Part shown: positions 32,274 through 39,377 of the stretch, one piece after another | How positions within the stretch are numbered: the first letter of the stretch is position 1 | How the letters are laid out: every line of letters begins with the position of its first letter | NCBI GenBank assembly: GCA_021845945.1 | Contig: JAJZRD010000008.1 | Location: 1 to 39,377 of the forward strand | Origin: Chloroflexota bacterium | GTDB taxonomy: Bacteria > Chloroflexota > UBA6077 | DNA length: 39,377 nt | Direction of reading: 5' to 3' | The notes under the pieces: generated by a model | The model's input: the letters and a program-made list of their open reading frames with translations, nothing else | The model's database searches: none | Told to the model about the DNA's origin: nothing | Translations under genes and position numbers: made by a program

Positions 32274-32834
32274 CTAGGGCGCGGCCTCCCCGCCCAGCGG
32301 GGCGGCAGGGGCGCCGGCCACTACGTCGACGGGAGCGAGCACGGCGGCCACGGCCCGGAGCAGCTTTCCGTACGGGTGGGTCTCCTCCAGGGTCGGGGCC
32401 ATCTTCTGCAGCACCGGGAGCAGGGCGTTCTCCACCAGGTCGCGCTCCACGGCCCCGTCCCGCTGGTGGCCCAGGAAGCGAAGCATCACCGCCAGGTGGT
32501 CCGGCAGCTCGTTACCGGTCGCAAACCCGGCGGCGCGGTAGTCCTCCTGGAGCTTCAGCATCAGGGCCGCCCGCCTCAGGTCCTCCCCCACCAGTTGGTA
32601 GCCCACGTAGGGGCAGCAGGCCGGGTTCAGGTCGAAGGTGGCCGTGTAGGTTTCCTCCAGGGAGCCTGGGGACCTGTCTTCTATCGAGGCCAGGAACTGC
32701 TCCATCAGCCCCTTCGCCTCGGGTCGAAGAGTGGCCACAAGGCCCGCGCATTGGTGGGCCTTCTCCCGAAGGTCGCCCCTGGGATACTCCAGCAGCTTGC
32801 CAAGCAAGCGGTAAAGGCTGCCGTTCTCCTCCAA
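32274..32834 (-). CDS. narJ: Nitrate reductase molybdenum cofactor assembly chaperone
   Basis: 186 residues, all-helical TorD/NarJ family. It binds apo-NarG and allows cofactor insertion before membrane docking; it is not part of the final enzyme. SLYRLLGKLLEYPRGDLREK, YTATFDLNPACCPYVGYQLV and GNELPDHLAVMLRFL (the E-L-P-D-x-L motif) are diagnostic. The start is a TTG one base after the narH stop (sequence TGAGTTGGAGG), so it is translated in tandem with narH. The C-terminal 15 residues are Ala/Pro-rich. Confidence 0.93.
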   Translation of the reverse strand: MEENGSLYRLLGKLLEYPRGDLREKAHQCAGLVATLRPEAKGLMEQFLASIEDRSPGSLEETYTATFDLNPACCPYVGYQLVGEDLRRAALMLKLQEDYRAAGFATGNELPDHLAVMLRFLGHQRDGAVERDLVENALLPVLQKMAPTLEETHPYGKLLRAVAAVLAPVDVVAGAPAAPLGGEAAP

Positions 32835-32835
32835 C

Positions 32836-34326
<1,491 letters not shown>

Positions 34327-34335
34327 GGCCGTCTC

Positions 34336-37300
34336 CTACCAGTTCAGCTTGCTCAGCTTCCGCACGTATGCGAAGGTGTCGCGGTTGACGCCGATGGGAC
34401 CCCAATAGTTGAAGGCGTAGGTGAACTGGGCATAGCCTCCTGCCATCAGCACCGGGTTCAACCGGATGCGGGTGAGGCTGTTGTGGGTGCCGGCCCGTTT
34501 GTTCCCCCGCAGCGGCGACTTGGGGACCGAGATGGTGCGCTCCGGCGCGTGGTAGAAGAAGGCCGTGCCCCTCGGTATGCGGGCGCTCACCACGCACCGC
34601 GTCACCACCACGCCGTTGTCGTTGTACACCTCCACCCAATCGTTGTCCCGCACCCTCAGCGCCTCGGCGTCTCGATCGTTCAGCCAGAATGGCTCCACCC
34701 CTCGGGACAGGGTCAGCATCCGGTGGTTGTCCATGTAGGTGGAGTGGATGTGCCACTTGCCGTGAGGGGTAAGCACGTTGACCAGGAGGGCGCTTCGGTC
34801 CACCTGGCTGTTCTCCATCTCGTTCAGAACCAGCGGGCTCGCCTTGGCCTTGTAGGTGGGCAGCTGCTCCCCGAACTCCAGGTACAGCTGGTGGTCCAGG
34901 TAGAACTGCTGCCGCCCCGTCAGGGTGCGCCAGGGGACCAGCCGGTCCACGTTGAGGGCGAAGCCGGTGTAGGCCCGGCCGTCGTTGACGATCCCCGACC
35001 AGCAGGGGCTGGTGAGGAAGCGGCGGGGCTGGTCCACCAGGTCGGCGAAGCTGTACCGGACCCCCCGGTACTTCTCGGCCAGATCTGTGAGGGGCAGACC
35101 CACCTTCGCCTCCTCCTCCTTGAAGGCCCGATAGGCCACCTCTCCGTTGGTCTCCGGGGCCAGCAGCAGGATTGCGTTGGCCGCGTCCACCACCTCCGAC
35201 AGGGAGGGGTATCGCCGCCCGTCCCACTCGACGGTGGGGGACTGGGCAAGCATCTGATCGTACAGATCGTCGACCTTCCAGCGGATCCCGTGGGCGCCGA
35301 TGCCCGCCGCCCGGACCGTCGGACCCAGGGAGATGAAGCGGTTGTAGAGGTTGGCGTAGTCCCGCTCCACCACCGACATCCAGGGCATGGTCTTGCCGGG
35401 GATGGGTGCGCACTCCCCCTTAGCCCACTCCCTGATCTCCGGCTGGGCGATCTCGTCGGGTGTGTCGTGGGCCAGGGGCGTGCACACCAGGTCCTTCACC
35501 GGATCGGGCAGGTGGGTCTGGGCGAGCTCGGATACCTTCTTGGCGATGGCTTTGAAGATCTCCCAGTCGCTCTTGGACTCCCAACATGGGGGCACCGCCT
35601 CGCCCAGGTTGTGGACGTAGGAGTGGAGGTCGGTGGTGTTCAGGTCGTTCTTCTCGTACCAGGTGGCGGCCGGCAGGACGATGTCGGAGTAGAGGGCGGA
35701 GGTGTCCATCCGGAAGTTGAGGTCCACCACCAGGTCGATCTTCCCCTTGGGGGCCTCGGGCCGCCACACTACCTCCTCGACCTTCCCCTCGGCCAGCGCC
35801 AAGGGCCACGGCGTTGGAGTTGGCGTCCAGGTAGTGGCGCATGAAGAACTCGTGGCCCTTGGCGCTGGCCATCAGGGCGTTGCCGCGCCAGATGAACCAG
35901 AGTCGGGGCCAGTTCTCCGGGGCGTCCGGGTCCTGGACCGCGAAGCGCAGCGGCGACGGGGAGACGGGATGACTGGGCGACGGGGAGACGGTTTCCTCTC
36001 GCCCCGTCTCCCCGTCGCTCTGTCGCCCCGTCTGGAGCTGCTGCACCACCCAATCCACGACCTCCTGGTCGGTCTGGGCGCCGGCCGCTGCCGCCTGCTG
36101 CACCAGCTCCAGGGGACTGCGGTCGAACTGGGGGTAGGAGGGCAGCCAGCCCATCTGCACCGCCTTCACCTGCACGTCCATGGTGTGCCCCCTGGCGTAC
36201 CGGCCGCCCGGCGGCACCGTGTGGTAGGCGGTGAAGTCGCCCTCGTAGCGCCACTGATCGCAGTTGACGTAATGGAAGGAAGGGGTGTTCTGCTGCCTGG
36301 GGGGCTTGACCCAGTCCAGGGCGAAGGCCAGGGTGGACCAGGACGCGAAGGGCGCCACCTTCTCCTGGCCGACGTAGTGGTTCATGCCGCCGCCGTTCTT
36401 GCCCTCGCAGCCGCACAGCATCAGGGCCGTCATGGCGGAGCGGTAGATCAGGTTGCTCTGGTACCACTGGTTCACGCCGGCGCCCACGATGATCATCGAC
36501 CGGCCCTCGGTGCGCTCGGCGTTGCCGGCGAACTCCCGGGCGAAGTGGATCACCGTCTGGCCGTCGATGCCGGTGAACTTCTCCTGCCAGGCGGGGGTGA
36601 AGGGGACGTCCTCCTCGTAGCCGGTCGGGTACTCCCCGGGCAACCCCCTGGAGACCCCGAACTGGGCCATCATCAGGTCCAGGACGGTGGCCACCGCCAC
36701 CCGACCCTGCTCCGTCTCCAGGTACTTCACCGGCACGCCCCGGGCCGGAGGCTCGCCGTCGCCGAACTCCGTGATCCGGACCGGCAGGATGGCGTCTTCA
36801 TGGCCCAGCAGCGACAGGGCGGGGTCTATGGGGGAGCCGTCGAGGCCGTCCTCGTGCTGGAGGTTCCAGCCGCCCTTCTCGTGGCCCCAGCGGAAGCCTA
36901 TGCTCCCCCTGGGCATTCGGAGGTCGCCGGAGAGGCGATCGTAGACCAGGAACTTCCAGTCGCCGTTCTCCGCATCCCGGTAGCGGGCCAGGGACTTTGC
37001 GCGGAGGAGCCGATCCGGTCGATAGGTGGCTCTGGCGCTCCAGCCCTCACCCCGACCCTCTCCCATGGGGAGAGGGAATCCGTCCCCACCCGCTCCCTCT
37101 GGGTGAGGGTGTTTGCCGTCCGCCGACCTCTCGGGTCGCAGAGTCACCAGGAAGGAGCAATCGGTGTAGCGCTTCAGGTAGTCCAGGAAGTAGGGGACCT
37201 GCCGGTCGACGTAGAACTCCTTCAGGATGACGTGGTTCACGGCCATCCAGAAGGCGCCGTCCTGGCCGGCGCTCACCGGCAGCCACCAGTCGGCGTACTT

Positions 37301-38116
37301 GGACACCTGGCTGAAGTCGGGCGATAGCACCACCAGCTTGGTCCCGTTGTGGCGCGCCTCGGCCACGAAGTGGACGTCCGGCGTGCGGGTCATGCTCAGG
37401 TTGGCGCCCATCACCACGATGTACTTGGAGTTGTACCAGTCGGCGCTCTCGCAGACGTCGGTCTGCTCGCCCCACACCTCCGGAAAGGCGTTGGGCAGGT
37501 CGGCGTACCAGTCGTAGAAGCTGAGGACCGTCCCTCCGATCAGGCTGAGGAAGCGGGAGCCGGCGGCGTAGCTGAGCATCGACATGGCCGGGATGGGGGA
37601 GAAGCCCACCACTCTATCCGGGCCGTGGCGCCGGATGGTGTAAATGGTGGAGGCGGCGATCAGCTCCAGCACCTCGTCCCAGTCGGTCCGGCGGAAGCCG
37701 CCCTTGCCTCGGGCACGCTGGAAGCTGGACCGGGCCGCCTCGTCCTCCATGATGGAGGCCCAGGCCTCCACCGGGTCGGCGTGCCGGCTCCTCGCCTGCC
37801 GCCACAGATCCAGCAGAACGCCGCGAGCGTAGGGATACTTCACCCGAAGGGGGCTGTAGATGTACCAGGAGAAGGAGATGCCCCGCTGGCACCCCCTGGG
37901 CTCGTAGGGGGGAAGCCCGTCCCCCAGCTTGGGGTAATCCAGGGCCTGGTTCTCCCAGGTGACGATGCCGTCCTTGACGAAGACGTTCCACGAGCAGCCT
38001 CCGGTGCAGTTCACCCCGTGGGTGCTGCGCACCGTCTTATCGTGCTGCCAGCGGTTCCGATAGAACTCCTCCCAGCTGCGCTCGCCGGGGCTCAGGATGT
38101 CCTTGATCCAGCTCAT
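34336..38116 (-). CDS. narG: Respiratory nitrate reductase alpha subunit, with an apparent frameshift and two in-frame repeat insertions
   Basis: Catalytic Mo-bisMGD subunit reducing nitrate to nitrite. The FS0 cluster ligands H33-C37-C41-C76 ([21 protein letters not shown]) keep E. coli spacing. Asp202 in [10 protein letters not shown] matches Mo ligand Asp222. No Tat signal is visible, so a cytoplasmic site is likely. The frame from 38116 is lost at 35803-35805: removing one C of a CCC run joins NAVA to [13 protein letters not shown] and restores about 1259 residues. Two translated repeats (residues ~330-359 and ~695-722) are extra; without them the length is about 1200, usual for NarG. Strong SD (AAGGAGGGGG). 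ATGA overlap with narC. If the frameshift is real, the enzyme is dead. Confidence 0.92.
35803..35805 (-). other. Apparent +1 frameshift in narG
   Basis: On the minus strand the reading GCCGTGGCCCTTGGCGCTGG needs one C deleted from CCC to give A-V-A-L-A-L-A-E and continue in the conserved NarG frame. Upstream, the frame is conserved to [12 protein letters not shown]. Downstream, conservation resumes at [21 protein letters not shown] homopolymer miscount or a genuine mutation are both possible. Confidence 0.85.
35951..36034. repeat. In-frame repeat block inside narG (family E)
   Basis: CGGCGACGGGGAGACGGGAT, then a second GACGGGGAGACGG and the inverted GCCCCGTCTCCCCGTCGC. It translates on the minus strand as [20 protein letters not shown].. 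between [10 protein letters not shown] and [16 protein letters not shown], which NarG proteins join by a short linker. The same GGGGAGACGGGGAGAC unit is inside mfd at 18258-18292. Confidence 0.8.
37040..37128. repeat. In-frame repeat block inside narG (family C)
   Basis: CAGCCCTCACCCCGACCCTC, TCCCATGGGGAGAGGGAATC and CTCCCTCTGGGTGAGGGTG. The minus-strand translation [21 protein letters not shown] lies between LVTLRPE and [14 protein letters not shown], where NarG normally has no such sequence. The block keeps frame. Confidence 0.8.
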
Positions 38117-39027
38117 CTCCCCCTCCTTCCGACCAGCCGTCGTCGAACGCCCTGGGATCGCCCTCGCTGGCCGACCTGCATCAGCCCCAGGAAGAGGGCG
38201 AAGGCCCCCAGTCCGACGAGGGGGAAGGCGTAGCTTGGGGCCGGTCCCTCCTGGGTGGTGTCGACCTGGGCGAGGAAAGCCGTCACGTCGGCGACCTCCT
38301 GGTCGGTGATGGGGTGCGAGGCGAAGGCCTCGGTCATGCCCGGGTAGGGCGGTGATTTCAGGATGGAGGCCAATCCGGCGACGCCGAACCTGGTGTGGGC
38401 GTGGGTCAGGTCGAGGCCCATGCTGCCGCCGCCCAGGGCCCCTACCCCCGCCACGTCGTGGCAGCCGATGCATGCGGAGCCGCCGTTGGCCGGCCGCTGC
38501 TCGCCGGCTACGAGGAGCCGGCCGGTGGCGGCGTTGCCGGGGGGCAGGACGGAGGCAGCGGCGCCCGCCGCGGCTGCGCCCCCACCCCCGCTCTGGGCCG
38601 CGACGTAGGACAGGATCGCCTCGGCGTCGGCCCTGGACACCCCCACGTTGGGCATCGGCATGCCGAACTCCTTGGCCAACTGGACGGCGGTGGGATCGCC
38701 GCCGGCGATCAGCCTGTCCGGTGCCGTGATGAAGTCCACCAGCCAGTCGTGGGGACGCTGTTCCGCCACCCCCTCGAGGTCAGGTCCGGCCAACTTGCCC
38801 CCGCCGATGGTGTGGCAGCCGGCGCACTTGGCGTCGAAGGTGGCCTTCCCCTTCGTCGAGTCGACGGCGAGGGAGGCGGTCGCCGCACCGGCTTTCTGGG
38901 CGGTAGGGGTGGTGCCCTGTCCAGGGAGGGTCTCCGTCTGCCAGCGGAAGGCCACGACGGAGAGCGTGGCACCGAGGGCGGTGGCCCCGACCAGGAGACC
39001 CAATCCGAGAAGGTGAACCGATCTCAT
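38113..39027 (-). CDS. Membrane-anchored diheme cytochrome c, NarC-like
   Basis: 304 residues. An N-terminal uncleaved-type signal/anchor ([20 protein letters not shown]) is followed by two c-type domains. CAGCH is at 68-72, with a probable Met ligand in [14 protein letters not shown] is at 186-190, with Met in YPGMTEAF. An Ala/Gly-rich linker (~147-165) joins them, and a C-terminal membrane segment (about 266-286) ends in a basic tail. A diheme cytochrome as the first nar gene recalls Thermus NarC, which is needed for NarGHI attachment and electron flow. The stop overlaps the narG start (ATGA). GGAG lies upstream of the ATG; the open frame continues to 39309, but the anchor marks the start. 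Confidence 0.9.
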   Translation of the reverse strand: MRSVHLLGLGLLVGATALGATLSVVAFRWQTETLPGQGTTPTAQKAGAATASLAVDSTKGKATFDAKCAGCHTIGGGKLAGPDLEGVAEQRPHDWLVDFITAPDRLIAGGDPTAVQLAKEFGMPMPNVGVSRADAEAILSYVAAQSGGGGAAAAGAAASVLPPGNAATGRLLVAGEQRPANGGSACIGCHDVAGVGALGGGSMGLDLTHAHTRFGVAGLASILKSPPYPGMTEAFASHPITDQEVADVTAFLAQVDTTQEGPAPSYAFPLVGLGAFALFLGLMQVGQRGRSQGVRRRLVGRRGR

Positions 39028-39299
39028 ACTCGACACTCCAGTATGCAGAGCAGGCGACTGCTCGTGGCTTAGCCGCGAACGTGGTGCTGCCAGGGACCGG
39101 GATCGCGCAGAGCTACGGAACGAAGGACCATATAGCTGGCTCTCGGAGAGCCCGGGGCCCCGAGAGAGTACCGCCCCGAAATGAACCGCTGGGGTGAGAC
39201 CAGCCGGGGGCTTTCGACCCGGGCCGGCTAACCATCCTATTTGCAAGGGACGTACCATCTGGAAGAAGGTCGCCTCTCCTCGTACAGGATGGTCCCAGG
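39028..39299 (-). other. Long structured 5' leader of the nar operon
   Basis: About 260 bases lie between the predicted start site near 39290 and the first ATG. No gene is recognised. Stable stems are visible on the minus strand, including CTCTCGG..CCGAGAG and AGCCGG..CCGGCT around a CGAAAG loop. None matches a riboswitch class that I recognise. Confidence 0.4.
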
Positions 39300-39339
39300 C
39301 TATTAGCACTCGTTGCCCGAGGCTGCGACTTTTGTCACA
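39300..39339 (-). promoter_or_regulatory. CRP/FNR-like operator and promoter of the nar operon
   Basis: TGCGACTTTTGTCACA (39324-39339) is TGCGA-N6-TCACA, differing from the narK site in one base. A TAATAG hexamer at 39305-39300 is centred about 29 bp away, again class II activator geometry. The identity to the narK site extends on both sides (GCTGCGACTTTTGTC..CA..GGGG). The two nar transcription units therefore look co-regulated by one CRP/FNR-family protein, which is not encoded here. Confidence 0.7.
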
Positions 39340-39377
39340 GGGGGTTCCTGGGGGACCCGTTAGTACACGACCACAAG

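Overview
The window is 39.4 kb of GC-rich, gene-dense bacterial chromosome. Almost all genes lie on the minus strand. The genes suggest a free-living, nitrate-respiring bacterium, most likely Chloroflexota or a similar deep-branching lineage. The basis is a NarGHJI operon led by a Thermus-type diheme cytochrome c, a YwiC-like protein, small SWIM and zinc-ribbon proteins, and many short dispersed hairpin repeats. The phylum is an inference. No tRNA, rRNA, CRISPR array, transposase or phage gene was seen.

Layout: (1) 1-5.1 kb holds the start of an aspartate racemase-family gene, two broken GNAT acetyltransferases, an M50/CBS intramembrane protease, a CtBP-like D-2-hydroxyacid dehydrogenase, a MtaA/UroD-like protein and a small SWIM zinc-finger protein. 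(2) 5.2-9.2 kb holds sugar-nucleotide genes: type I phosphomannose isomerase, phosphohexomutase, and a GDP-mannose dehydratase/reductase-like SDR. (3) 9.3-15.7 kb is a SAM-cycle and methylthioadenosine-salvage cluster. It reads mtnA, mtnP, a PfkB kinase, ahcY, metK behind a strong promoter and a clear SAM-I riboswitch with terminator, with apt just upstream. MTA phosphorylase releases adenine (for Apt) and MTR-1-P (for MtnA). AhcY releases adenosine, for which the PfkB protein is a candidate kinase. (4) 15.8-20.3 kb holds mfd and pth. (5) 20.3-23.9 kb holds a polyprenyl glycosylphosphotransferase and two glycosyltransferases for surface polysaccharide. (6) 24.2-28.5 kb holds two small cysteine-rich proteins, rdgB translationally coupled to a CaiB/BaiF CoA-transferase, and a MEMO-family protein with an extra N-terminal domain. 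(7) 28.6-39.4 kb is a nitrate-respiration locus: a diheme cytochrome c (NarC-like), narG, narH, narJ, narI, then narK, a ferredoxin, a small metal-binding protein and a YwiC-like membrane protein.

Two features deserve most attention. First, at least seven families of short palindromic or tandem repeats are scattered through the window. They sit not only between genes: they are inserted in frame in mfd (two composite blocks, about 100 codons in all) and in narG (two blocks), and they supply the stop codons of mfd, mtnA and the CtBP-like gene. This resembles in-frame palindromic elements such as those of Rickettsia. Second, narK and the nar operon share a CRP/FNR-like palindrome (TGCGA-N6-TCRCA). 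In both cases a -10-like hexamer lies about 29-30 bp from its centre, the geometry of a class II activator site. narG also carries an apparent single-base frameshift, which is either a sequencing error or a real lesion.
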